Below, one piece after another: positions 19,689 through 28,162 of a DNA stretch of 64,000 bases. Source of the DNA: Paraglaciecola sp. 20A4. GTDB lineage: Bacteria > Pseudomonadota > Gammaproteobacteria > Enterobacterales > Alteromonadaceae. The notes under the pieces are model-generated. The model saw nothing but the letters and a program-made list of their open reading frames with translations, was not told the DNA's origin and searched no databases. Both the position numbers and the translations under genes were made by a program. Location: NCBI RefSeq assembly GCF_011378905.1, contig NZ_WTPY01000002.1, forward strand, positions 248,001 to 312,000, in the 5' to 3' direction. Position 1 is the stretch's first letter. Every line of letters begins with the position of its first letter.

Positions 19689-21776
19689 ATGCAATTAAAT
19701 CGAATCTTCGTCAGTGTCACTTTAGGCTTATTAGCCGTATCAAATTCAGCTTTATCTCTAGACAAAAGTAACGATGAAAATGTTGAAGTGATGGAGGTAA
19801 CAGGGTCATATTTTAATGATTATCAAGTAGAAGATGCGTCGGGCGCTATGCGTTCAAATGTGTCTTTACTTGAAACTGCACAGGCGGTTACCGTAATTCC
19901 AGAAACCATCATAGATGAACAATTGGCTACCACCTTAGGTGAAGTACTTAACAATGATGCTAGTTTATCTCCGGGCACTAAACAAAGAAACCGAGAAGTA
20001 TTTAGCTCTAGAGGTTTTGAGCTTAGTTCGTCAACTGGATATTTGAGAGACGGTCATCAGCATTGGTCTCATTACCAACAACCCATTGAAACCTTGTCAC
20101 GAGTTGAGGTTATTAAGGGGCCTTCAAGTATTTTGTATGGTCAATCTGCTCCTGGCGGTTTGATTAACATGGTGACCAAGCAGCCGACTACATCTCCTTT
20201 ACTAGAAATCAGTGCAGATACCGACCAAAACGGTTCAACCCGTTTTATGTTAGATGCCGGTGGCGAAATATTTGAAGACACCGCTTATAGAGCTGTATTG
20301 GTTAAACAAGATGTTGATTTTCAAAGAGAGTACCAAAATGGCGAAGCTCGTGAGCGAGATCGCTTTTTAGGATCTTTAGTGGTTGAGCATAATATTTCCG
20401 ATAATCTTGTATTAAATGTTCATTATGATCGTACTGATGATAAAGCTGGTTTAGACACTGGCGCATGGTTAAATGATGAGCCTGACGTGATCAGTGATAA
20501 AAATGTGATTAATGATTTTTCTTGGTCATTTACCGATATTGAGGTTGAAAATATTGGCGCGAAGTTAACTTATTTTATTAACCCAGATTGGGAAATGAAA
20601 GTTGGTTACAACGAACAAAGCTTTACTAGACAACGCTTTGAGTCATCGCCTAGTTTACCTTCTGATTATCAATCTGGCGACAGCTACGACTCTAATCCAT
20701 ACGACCGCTCTGATGATTGGCAATTTAAAACTGTGTACTTTGATCTTAATGGTACCTTCACTTTCGGTGGTGTAGAGCATAATTTGCTGATAGGTGCTAA
20801 CGGTCTAGATTATTACTACGGACAGCTAATTGAAAGAGGCGACACTGTAAGCTTTACGCCGGGTCAAACTGAGCCTGCTAAGCCTGATTTAGATTTTAAT
20901 CGAGACACAAGCTTGAGTGTGACCGAATATGATTATTATGGTGTTTACTTTCAAGATTTAATTACTTTAGATGAGCATTGGCAAGTCGCGGTAGGCGGTC
21001 GTTACGATAAGCAAAATAGAGATGGGGCTGATAACGAATCGTTATTGCCAAAAGTGGGAGTGTTATATCACCCTGCTGAAAACAGCACGGTTTATTTGAA
21101 TTACTCTGAAGGTTTTGAACCTCAATCTAGTGAGACTATCGAAGACGAGTTAGATAGTAACTTTGGTATGGAGATTGATGCCACCACCTCTAAACAAATA
21201 GAGTTGGGAGCCAAATGGCAGTTCTCAGAACGTTTATTATTAAACACTGCTATTTTTAATATCGAAAAAACCGGTACCTTAATTTCTGAACAGTTGCTTG
21301 ATGATCCTCTTTTTGAAACGGTTACTACCCAATCGGGTAAGCAAGTGCACAAAGGTTTTGAATTATCTGCCCAAGGTGCTGTAACCGATAAATTGTTTGT
21401 TATGACTTCTTTAATGTATCTAAGTGCTGAATTTGAAGAAGATGAAAGTTTTGAAGGTAACACGCCTGTTGATGCCCCTAAATGGTCAGCTTCGGTTTGG
21501 ACTCGTTATGAATTAACCGAACAATTAGCATTAAATGCAGGGCTATTTTATCAGGGAGAACGTTTCGCTGATAATGCCAATACTGTGCTAAAAGATGCGT
21601 ATACGCGTGTTGATATTGGCGCTACTTATAGAACCAATATTTGGGATAAGAAAGTAGATTTTCGACTTAACGTAGAAAATGTATTGGATGAAGACTACCT
21701 AGCAGGTGGTGGTATTGATAATGTGACAATTGGGGATGGCGCAACTGCCCGTATTGAAGCTAAAATTTCTTTCTAG
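19689..21776 (+). CDS. TonB-dependent siderophore-type receptor
   Basis: A 695-residue outer-membrane receptor of the FhuA/FecA-like siderophore class. It has a signal peptide (about 1-23), a TonB-box-like VEVMEVTGS (about 32-40), and a plug domain (about 55-160) with LSRVEVIKGPSSILYGQSAPGGLINMVTKQP. The 22-strand barrel ends in IEAKISF with terminal Phe, as needed for BAM recognition. Ferric siderophore uptake is inferred from class. The promoter region holds GGAATTGATGTCATTCGC (about 19618-19635), only a weak Fur-box resemblance. The codons look more AT-rich than those of fadBA or gsp, suggesting acquisition. A PepSY protein gene follows after 88 bases and two hairpins. Confidence 0.92.
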   Translation: MQLNRIFVSVTLGLLAVSNSALSLDKSNDENVEVMEVTGSYFNDYQVEDASGAMRSNVSLLETAQAVTVIPETIIDEQLATTLGEVLNNDASLSPGTKQRNREVFSSRGFELSSSTGYLRDGHQHWSHYQQPIETLSRVEVIKGPSSILYGQSAPGGLINMVTKQPTTSPLLEISADTDQNGSTRFMLDAGGEIFEDTAYRAVLVKQDVDFQREYQNGEARERDRFLGSLVVEHNISDNLVLNVHYDRTDDKAGLDTGAWLNDEPDVISDKNVINDFSWSFTDIEVENIGAKLTYFINPDWEMKVGYNEQSFTRQRFESSPSLPSDYQSGDSYDSNPYDRSDDWQFKTVYFDLNGTFTFGGVEHNLLIGANGLDYYYGQLIERGDTVSFTPGQTEPAKPDLDFNRDTSLSVTEYDYYGVYFQDLITLDEHWQVAVGGRYDKQNRDGADNESLLPKVGVLYHPAENSTVYLNYSEGFEPQSSETIEDELDSNFGMEIDATTSKQIELGAKWQFSERLLLNTAIFNIEKTGTLISEQLLDDPLFETVTTQSGKQVHKGFELSAQGAVTDKLFVMTSLMYLSAEFEEDESFEGNTPVDAPKWSASVWTRYELTEQLALNAGLFYQGERFADNANTVLKDAYTRVDIGATYRTNIWDKKVDFRLNVENVLDEDYLAGGGIDNVTIGDGATARIEAKISF

Positions 21777-21791
21777 TAAACCCTAATTTAC

Positions 21792-21848
21792 CTTGTAAGG
21801 TTCGCCTTGCAAGTAATATTACTAAAGCCCCTTATTTGGTGCTTTTTT
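21792..21848 (+). terminator. UUCG hairpin followed by an intrinsic terminator
   Basis: CTTGTAAGG and CCTTGCAAG (21792-21813) form a 9-bp stem with one G-U pair, closed by a stable TTCG tetraloop. A second hairpin, AAAGCCCC/GGTGCTTT (21824-21845, one mismatch), runs into six T. The pair lies between the receptor and the PepSY gene, so downstream expression may depend on partial read-through. Confidence 0.75.
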
Positions 21849-21864
21849 ATGTAAGATAAATCAT

Positions 21865-22986
21865 ATGACTATTAGAACATTATTTTTTTGGTTCCACCTT
21901 GTTATTGGTTGTAGTGCAGCGATATTTATTTTTTTAATGTCGTTTACAGGCGTAGCTTTAACCTACGAAAGACAAGTTATTCAAAGTGCCCAAAAGACTG
22001 ATTTTCCGGTTGCTTCAAGTGAAAATTTCCGTCGTTTGGCTTTAGACAAAATTGTTTATATCGCCAAGTCTTATCCCGTGGAAAAAGCGGCGACTATTAG
22101 TTTTTCGAAAGAGCACAATGCCCCGTTTGTGATTAAAGAAGGCCGAAAAACGTTGGCATATTTGAATCCTTTCACTGGTGAAGAAATAGCTGAGCCAGGC
22201 CATGGTACTAAGATATTCATGGGGAAAGTCAGAGCCTTTCACCGTTGGTTAACCTTTGATGGAAAGTTCAGTGAAGCGGGCCGTTGGGTTAATGGCATTG
22301 CCAATATCATCTTCTTTTTACTGGCACTAACAGGTTTGTATTTATGGTTGCCAGCTAAGTTCAAACAAAGGGCTTTTAAACAAAAGCTTACTCTCACTAA
22401 AACTCACCCTAATAAACAGGCTAGAAACTACCAGTGGCACAATACTTTTGGTTTTTATATGGCTCCTATTTTAATTGTTGTGATTTTTACTGCGTTCTTT
22501 TTCTCATTTAAATGGCCAGGAAAAACCTTAGAGTCATTGGTATCAACAGAAGCTAAAAGTTTCCCTGCAGGCGTAGTGTTAACCTCGCAAATTTCTCAGA
22601 AACCCTTGAGTACAGAAGAGCTGTTTGTAAAAGTGAATAAGGCTACCCCAAATTGGAACACCTTGAGTTTTTCGGTTGCAGATAAAGCCCAAAGCCTGCA
22701 AGTATTTGATGTAGATATGGGGAGTGGCGGAGAACCCCAAAAGAAGAAGAGTGTGTATGTGGATACCTTAAGTGGTGAATTTGTAGCTGAAAAAACTTTT
22801 GATGACTATTCAACCTATCGAAAAATCAGAAACTATATTCGCTTTTTACATACAGGTGAAGTTTACGGTTTGATTGGTCAAACCATCGCAGGCATTGCAT
22901 CGTTGTTAGCGTGTTTATTGGTGTATACCGGACTTATGATGTCGTTAAGACGCTGGAAAAACAGTAGAGCTAAAGCCACGGCTTAG
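21865..22986 (+). CDS. PepSY-associated membrane protein (PiuB-like)
   Basis: A 373-residue inner-membrane protein with four transmembrane segments: about residues 10-32, 143-162, 192-214 and 335-357. Between helices 1 and 2 and between 3 and 4 are periplasmic PepSY-like regions (for example RKTLAYLNPFTGEEI and KKSVYVDTLSGEFVAEKTFDDYS). Paired His residues near the membrane (FHLVIG, FHRWLTFDG, WHNTFGFY, FLHTGEVYG) are typical of this family, some members of which reduce ferric siderophores in the periplasm or inner membrane. Location after a siderophore receptor gene fits iron release from the imported siderophore. That role is inferred. Confidence 0.88.
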   Translation: MTIRTLFFWFHLVIGCSAAIFIFLMSFTGVALTYERQVIQSAQKTDFPVASSENFRRLALDKIVYIAKSYPVEKAATISFSKEHNAPFVIKEGRKTLAYLNPFTGEEIAEPGHGTKIFMGKVRAFHRWLTFDGKFSEAGRWVNGIANIIFFLLALTGLYLWLPAKFKQRAFKQKLTLTKTHPNKQARNYQWHNTFGFYMAPILIVVIFTAFFFSFKWPGKTLESLVSTEAKSFPAGVVLTSQISQKPLSTEELFVKVNKATPNWNTLSFSVADKAQSLQVFDVDMGSGGEPQKKKSVYVDTLSGEFVAEKTFDDYSTYRKIRNYIRFLHTGEVYGLIGQTIAGIASLLACLLVYTGLMMSLRRWKNSRAKATA

Positions 22987-23308
22987 CCACCACTCTTTTG
23001 AGCGTGTTTATGTACTGAAAAAGACAAGGCTTAACTTTATGGCTACGCTATGCGCTCCAGTTGAAAGTATGTTGTGCTGGGCCGGCCCAGCCACGTCCGC
23101 CTCCATGCAGTTATCTTTGTCCTTGTTCTTCGTTAATCAACGATTTAGCTGATTGTTGTTGGGTTAAGTTCAAATTCATTCTGGACTTCATATGCCGAAA
23201 CAACCACTATGTGAATCTTCAATATTTCAACGCTCTCAACTTTGCTTTAGCATGTTTGAGCCAGTGTTTGTACCTGTCACTGTCGGTGGCTTAAGCTAAA
23301 TTTTCGAA
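22987..23308. other. Intergenic region with a 16-bp GC palindrome
   Basis: These 322 bases hold no credible gene; the short frame at 23061-23294 has no ribosome binding site and no recognisable motif. The notable element is GCTGGGCCGGCCCAGC at 23076-23091, a perfect 16-bp palindrome without a spacer, conspicuously GC-rich in this AT-leaning neighbourhood. Confidence 0.7.
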
Positions 23309-24589
23309 ATGGATCGCGCTATGCCGACCTTATTACACTCCATGTTTTCTTTATTGTTGTCTGCCGCCATTTTACTTATCGGCCATGGCTTGCAGCTCAC
23401 CGTTGTGCCTCTTTACGCTATTAGCTTAGGGTGGGAAGCTGATCTAATAGGCTATATTGGCTCAAGTTATTTTCTCGGTTTTGTCTTGGGTTGCTTGACG
23501 GTTCCGCGCCTCGTGGCACGGGTTGGTCACATTAGGGTCTTTACCGTGCTGGTTGCGCTATTTACGGCTTCACTGTTATTTATTGGTTTGGTTGATAATT
23601 TTGTGCTTTGGCTACTCGCCCGATGCCTAATTGGCTGGGGTATTGCGGGCATTTATATGGTCATTGAAAGCTGGCTTAATGATAAGACGAGTATTGAGCA
23701 CCGAGGTAGCGTGCTTTCTGTGTATACCGTGATCTCGCTTTCAGCTATCTGTGTGGGGCAGTTATTGGTTGGCTTTGATCTTGGTTACGCTGGTTTATTT
23801 ATGTTAGCGGCCGCTTTGTTGGTATTGGGTATTGTACCCGTGGGGTTAACTAGACGCGCTGCTCCGCACCCCATACCAGCCGTTAGCTTTAGCTTTAGAC
23901 GTTTATTTGCTGTATCGCAAGTGGCCATGGTGGGCGCGTTTTTTGGTGGGTTAGTGACCGGTGGTTTTTGGGCGTTAGGGCCAGTGATAGCGGATGCCAA
24001 TCAGTTGAGTGCAGGGCAAGTGGGTGTGTTTATGGCGGTGACTATATTAGGCGGCACAGCATTACAGCTGCCAGTTGGCCGCTTATCTGACCGCATTGAT
24101 AGGCGCTACGTGATAACCGGTTTAGCCGTTGTAGCAGTATTAACCAGTATTGCAGCCATTATGCTTGATAGCCGCACGCCTGAAGTCATTTATGTGACCA
24201 TGTTTTTGTTAGGGGGATTGAGCTTTCCGCTTTATTCCTTGTGCCTAGCTCATGCAAATGACAACACTGATCTGTCTATTATGGAGGTTGGTAGTGGTGT
24301 GTTAATGATGAATAGCGTCGGCAGTATTCTTGGGCCACTTATTGTTTCGTTTTTGTTGGGGTATACCCATATGGCCCTGTTTATGGTGTCGGGTGTGGCG
24401 TTGTCGATTTTGGCTTGCTGGACGTTATACCGTATTCGCTTCCACGATGTGGCCAGAGAGCATTATGAGCCGTTTGTGAATATGCGAAGTACTACCCAGG
24501 AAGTCGTCGAGATGGGCCTTGAAAATGAAGATGAAGATGAATCGGACACGACAGAAGATAACCTAAAGGCTCAAACAGCGAACAAGTAA
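23309..24589 (+). CDS. MFS transporter (YcaD-like)
   Basis: A 426-residue major facilitator protein with 12 hydrophobic segments. The loop after helix 2 has the family A-motif form GCLTVPRLVARVGHIRV, and the central repeat is seen again as LPVGRLSDRIDRRYVI near residue 255. The N-terminal half resembles the YcaD type of unknown substrate, with helix-5 motif WGIAGIYMVIESWLND. The C-terminal tail is strikingly acidic (ENEDEDESDTTEDN). The ATG at 23324 is preceded by GGA at 8 bases and may be the true start. It stands as a single gene; the substrate is unknown. Confidence 0.9.
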   Translation: MDRAMPTLLHSMFSLLLSAAILLIGHGLQLTVVPLYAISLGWEADLIGYIGSSYFLGFVLGCLTVPRLVARVGHIRVFTVLVALFTASLLFIGLVDNFVLWLLARCLIGWGIAGIYMVIESWLNDKTSIEHRGSVLSVYTVISLSAICVGQLLVGFDLGYAGLFMLAAALLVLGIVPVGLTRRAAPHPIPAVSFSFRRLFAVSQVAMVGAFFGGLVTGGFWALGPVIADANQLSAGQVGVFMAVTILGGTALQLPVGRLSDRIDRRYVITGLAVVAVLTSIAAIMLDSRTPEVIYVTMFLLGGLSFPLYSLCLAHANDNTDLSIMEVGSGVLMMNSVGSILGPLIVSFLLGYTHMALFMVSGVALSILACWTLYRIRFHDVAREHYEPFVNMRSTTQEVVEMGLENEDEDESDTTEDNLKAQTANK

Positions 24590-24672
24590 CATTGTCGTCG
24601 CTGGTTTTTACACTTTAATATAGTTGACGGTTAATTTTTCACGCTTATTGGTAACGGTTGAGGGATAGAAAG

Positions 24673-25170
24673 ATGCGATTATGGACAGTGTTGTTGGTAC
24701 TTTTTATAGCAGGTTGCAGTAGTACTTCATCAACTCAGGGCAGTAACTCTTCACTAACCCAACCTGTGCAAGTTGATGCAGCCAGCGATAAGAGCGACAC
24801 CATGACGTATCGCGGTTTAGCCGCTGCACTTTATCCCAAAACGTTAGAGACCGTGGGTGTGTTCAAAGTAAAAGCTACAGGAGACATAAAAGGGCAGGTA
24901 TTCTTAAATACTGACGATGACTACCGCGACCCAAGAAATATCACTGTGGTGATCCCACTTGAGCTGGCTGCTGAATTTGAGCAAAAACACAAAACGTCAC
25001 CCAAAACGTATTTTTTAAACAAACAAATTTTTGTTAAAGGTGAGCTAGCGCAAGTCAAAATTTGGTTTGGCTTTGACGGTAAGCGTAGCAGCAAATATTA
25101 CTACCAAACTCATATGCGTATTGCTTCATTAGACGATATACGACTGGTGAGCAAAGACGAATCTAGTTAG
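24673..25170 (+). CDS. Small outer-membrane-type lipoprotein
   Basis: From the ATG at 24673 the product has 165 residues; GAGGG lies 8 bases upstream, which favours this over the in-frame TTG at 24658. The signal peptide ends in a lipobox LFIAGC with Cys near residue 16; Ser at +2 predicts transport to the outer membrane. A Ser/Thr/Gln linker leads to a compact domain of about 115 residues containing VFKVKATGDIKGQVFLNTDDDY and KTYFLNKQIFVKGELAQVKIWF, probably a beta-sandwich. I do not recognise a family. It converges on the ydhS-like gene with 2 bases between stops. Confidence 0.8.
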   Translation: MRLWTVLLVLFIAGCSSTSSTQGSNSSLTQPVQVDAASDKSDTMTYRGLAAALYPKTLETVGVFKVKATGDIKGQVFLNTDDDYRDPRNITVVIPLELAAEFEQKHKTSPKTYFLNKQIFVKGELAQVKIWFGFDGKRSSKYYYQTHMRIASLDDIRLVSKDESS

Positions 25171-25172
25171 CG

Positions 25173-26888
25173 TCATTGCGGCGCTTTTTCACAGAGTTTA
25201 TCCACGATAATGCTCGAAACCTGATCGCAAAAATCAAAGCCGGAATAATCAGGGTTAAAACCGCTGATAAAAGGCACCGCCATGACAAAATATCGATTGC
25301 TCGGTGAGCCATCTGCCAATATTGGCTGAAAGTAATCGTTGATCGCCAATCCTTTCAGGCTAAGGTAGTAGTGCCCATCACTGCCTAAATTCACAGCTTT
25401 ATCACCCTTTGCTGATGCCTCTTCCCCTTGTTTTTTATCTTTAAATCTTACTTTAGCGGGCAATATTGGCTCATTGCTAAACATGGACTTAAACGGAAAC
25501 GCGTCATTTTCCAGGTGCTGCTGGCCTGTACAATCCACAAACGTTGCGTATCTTTGTGTTATTAGCTGATGGCTTTCATCTTGATAATGGTAGTCGAATT
25601 GTTTATCCCCTTGGACTTGCAAATAACTGTCACGATCAACGGGAATAACCTCAAGTACACCACAATGATGTAGCGCCAAAAGTTGTTCTGCAGACGATTG
25701 GGGCACGTTCGCTATCATAAGACCAATTAAGGGCAGCAACACAGTATGTAAGCGGGTCATATCCTCGGCAGACAAATATTTTGCTGGGTGATTAAGGGTG
25801 AAACTGAGCAGCGCCAGTACTTCTTTCCATTGTAAGGTTTTTTCGTTTTTAATTGACTGCTCGGCCTGCAAATACTCTATTTTAAATAACGTAAAGGGCT
25901 CGAAGGCTTTCCTTGATTCAAGCATCCATTGCGCGAAGCTTTCAAGGTTCTTATCGACGATCTTTTCATAAAAGAGTGGGTCTTTTTGCTGTAATACCGA
26001 TTTGAAATTATGTTCAAACATAAAATCGAGACTCAAAAAGCCATCATTTTCAGCCATGTGCTGTGTTATCTGTTGCTGCGTCAGCATGCCATCGTCTGAA
26101 ACTAACGGGTCATCTAAGTGAAAGCGAATATTGGGTAACAAACCGTTTAGTGAGTGCATAACAACCTTAAAATTGGGCACGTCGTTATCTACCTGATAAC
26201 TCACTTGCCCTTGATCATCGTAAAATTGTCCATTGGCTGTGCTAAGTGAGCGAATGGCATCAATGGCGGTTAATGAACTGCCTTTTAAGGCTACCGGATG
26301 ATTATATTTTTTGCTTAATTTAGCGGGTGGGTAAGGTGAGTCATAATAGCCCGCTACCTTTCCTTCTTGCTGTTTTGGCCATACATGACCGGTGCAAATA
26401 ATCACTTTATCAAAGCCTTTCACACTTTTCTTTGCTAGCTGCACATCGCTGGTATGGCCATTTTCGGCAGATGTTATATCCAGCACCTCACTGTTGAGAT
26501 GTACATGAGTGGTCAACCCTTTTTCGGCGCATTCATCGAGCAAAGCGCTAAATTGTTGCTCTAAATAAAGACCAAATAATAGCCTAGGAACGACATGTTT
26601 AGCATGCAATGTTGTTTTATCGATACCATAGTTAGCGAGCATTTTATGACTTTGCTTGCGCAGCCATGCTTCTAACGTTTCTCTAAAAGGACACAGTTCA
26701 TCGGATGACACATTAGTGATGTGTTCAAGGGATGCGCCTTGCTCACTATAGGGCATACCTTTTCCTAGGGACGCATTGCGCTCAAATATATCAAGAGCAA
26801 AATTTTGCGGCTGTGCACACAATAATTTCCTAACGATCGTGAGTGCACTGGGCCCGCCGCCAATCAACGCAATACGTATTCTGTTCAT
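25173..26888 (-). CDS. YdhS-like FAD/NAD(P)-binding protein
   Basis: A 571-residue protein with an N-terminal Rossmann motif IALIGGGPSALTIVRKLL (about residues 7-24), then FERNASLGKGMPYSEQ, typical of the FAD/NAD(P)-binding domain of E. coli YdhS (COG4529). A second glycine-rich strand FDKVIICTGHVWP (about 158-170) and the C-terminal VDCTGQQHLEND (about 465) are also consistent. The biochemical role of YdhS proteins is not settled; they are presumed flavin oxidoreductases. There is no signal peptide. The gene is single, with an isolated inverted repeat 76 bases upstream. Confidence 0.85.
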   Translation of the reverse strand: MNRIRIALIGGGPSALTIVRKLLCAQPQNFALDIFERNASLGKGMPYSEQGASLEHITNVSSDELCPFRETLEAWLRKQSHKMLANYGIDKTTLHAKHVVPRLLFGLYLEQQFSALLDECAEKGLTTHVHLNSEVLDITSAENGHTSDVQLAKKSVKGFDKVIICTGHVWPKQQEGKVAGYYDSPYPPAKLSKKYNHPVALKGSSLTAIDAIRSLSTANGQFYDDQGQVSYQVDNDVPNFKVVMHSLNGLLPNIRFHLDDPLVSDDGMLTQQQITQHMAENDGFLSLDFMFEHNFKSVLQQKDPLFYEKIVDKNLESFAQWMLESRKAFEPFTLFKIEYLQAEQSIKNEKTLQWKEVLALLSFTLNHPAKYLSAEDMTRLHTVLLPLIGLMIANVPQSSAEQLLALHHCGVLEVIPVDRDSYLQVQGDKQFDYHYQDESHQLITQRYATFVDCTGQQHLENDAFPFKSMFSNEPILPAKVRFKDKKQGEEASAKGDKAVNLGSDGHYYLSLKGLAINDYFQPILADGSPSNRYFVMAVPFISGFNPDYSGFDFCDQVSSIIVDKLCEKAPQ

Positions 26889-27283
26889 ATGACCCGCTCT
26901 ATAGAATGAAGTGCTATACCTTTTGCTACCTAAGCAGTTGTCATGCCCATTCTATTTTTTACGCAGGTGTAAATAATACACCTGTAAAAACAAGCACTGC
27001 GGGGGGATCTGTGCGGGAAATCTGGCCTGTAGACTTTTGGATGTTGCGATTGGATGTCGCGCTCAGAGGCACGTTTTTTCTTGCTCTGAGAAATAATTAC
27101 AGGGGCCTAGCACACCCAGAAAGCCAGTAAGGTGAATATGTGGTCGGTCTTTGAGTATAATGGCAAGATAAGGTATCTATTGGTGATAGCAAGTGCGTGA
27201 AATAACTGTTATCAGCCCGTGGGTATTCGATAACGTGCTATTTTCAACGCTTGGTTGTTACCTGATATAAAAAGGCAAATGTT
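26889..27283. promoter_or_regulatory. Divergent spacer with an operator-like inverted repeat (26964-26984)
   Basis: This 395-base gap lies between the ydhS-like gene (minus) and the HdeD-like gene (plus). Its main feature is CAGGTGTA-AATAA-TACACCTG at 26964-26984, an 8-bp perfect dyad with a 5-base centre, flanked by TTTTTA and TAAAAA, which extend the symmetry after a 2-base bulge. It could be an operator for the ydhS-like gene or a bidirectional hairpin. The open frame 26843-27130 overlaps the ydhS start antisense and has no coding signature. Confidence 0.55.
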
Positions 27284-27847
27284 GTGACACAGAAAAAAGA
27301 GCAAATGAACGTCAAATTTAGCGAATTTATGCAATTGCACGTTAAGGGCATACGCAATACAGGTATTGTCTTAGTCGTACTGGGCTTTATAGCTTTACTG
27401 CTCCCAATGGCTGCTACGCTAGCCATCGAATTAATGCTTGGTTGGCTGATTATGCTCGGTGGAGTAGCGCAAATTATGCATGCATTTCGCAGTAAAGGCG
27501 TTAGTCGCTTTTGGTGGGAAACTGGGATTGGTGTGCTTTATTGCTGTATTGCCTTGATGTTATTAATTAATCCTATGCAAGGGGCAATCACTATTACGTT
27601 ACTGCTGACGATTTTATTTTTGATCGAAGGAACATTCAAAATTGTGTTGGCATTGCAATTGTGGTCAACATCGACTTCTTTGTGGATGCTTTTTAGCGGC
27701 CTAATATCTGTGGCGTTAGGGATCATGATCTTGTCGGATATATCGGGAAGTGCAAGTTGGATACTCGGTTTGATGGTCGGAATAAACTTTGTATTTGCAG
27801 GATGGGCATTGATCCGTCAAGCCAGTTATTTTAAAGCACACAAATAA
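27284..27847 (+). CDS. HdeD-family (DUF308) membrane protein
   Basis: A 187-residue integral membrane protein with six hydrophobic segments in two triplet repeats, for example GIVLVVLGFIALLLPMAAT (about 25-43), LMLGWLIMLGGVAQIMHAF (50-68) and WILGLMVGINFVFAGWALI (164-182). This matches HdeD of the E. coli acid-resistance island. Translation starts at a GTG with AAAGG 8 bases upstream. Members are linked to acid and envelope stress at high density, but no other acid-resistance gene is present, so the stress is unknown. Confidence 0.88.
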   Translation: MTQKKEQMNVKFSEFMQLHVKGIRNTGIVLVVLGFIALLLPMAATLAIELMLGWLIMLGGVAQIMHAFRSKGVSRFWWETGIGVLYCCIALMLLINPMQGAITITLLLTILFLIEGTFKIVLALQLWSTSTSLWMLFSGLISVALGIMILSDISGSASWILGLMVGINFVFAGWALIRQASYFKAHK

Positions 27848-28162
27848 GTACCTATGCTCTGTTAATTACACCTAACAGAGCTGATCCCCATGCTAGCTTG
27901 ATTGACTGAACGCTAGCGTGGTCTGCGGCTTACGGGCTTGTTTATATGGCGGTATTTTTACCATAGCCGCGAACCGTTAATACCTTCACTTTTGATATAT
28001 TCTGTCTGAGCTTTGCCTCATACACGACTTAATGCGCTACGTGGTCAAATGTCTGCTTAGGTCATCTGCGCGAAATCTCCTTATTTACTGCACGGTTACT
28101 ACAAACTTATCCGCTAGGTTAGGTCAATTGATTTGATAAATTTTGATTGCGGAGATATTTTC
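27848..28162. terminator. Spacer after the HdeD-like gene, with a 9-bp hairpin (27856-27881)
   Basis: GCTCTGTTA (27856-27864) and TAACAGAGC (27873-27881) form a perfect stem with an 8-base loop, starting 9 bases after the HdeD-like stop codon. No T-run follows. A second small dyad, GGTA-TTTT-TACC, lies at 27951-27962. I see no gene in the remaining 315-base gap before the CotH-type lipoprotein. Confidence 0.5.

Noticed and set aside
23061-23294. 77-residue plus-strand frame before the MFS gene
   Set aside because: Cys/Leu-rich low-information sequence, no ribosome binding site, and it spans the GC palindrome.
26843-27130. 95-residue frame overlapping the ydhS-like start
   Set aside because: Antisense overlap with a real gene and passage through the inverted repeat argue against coding.
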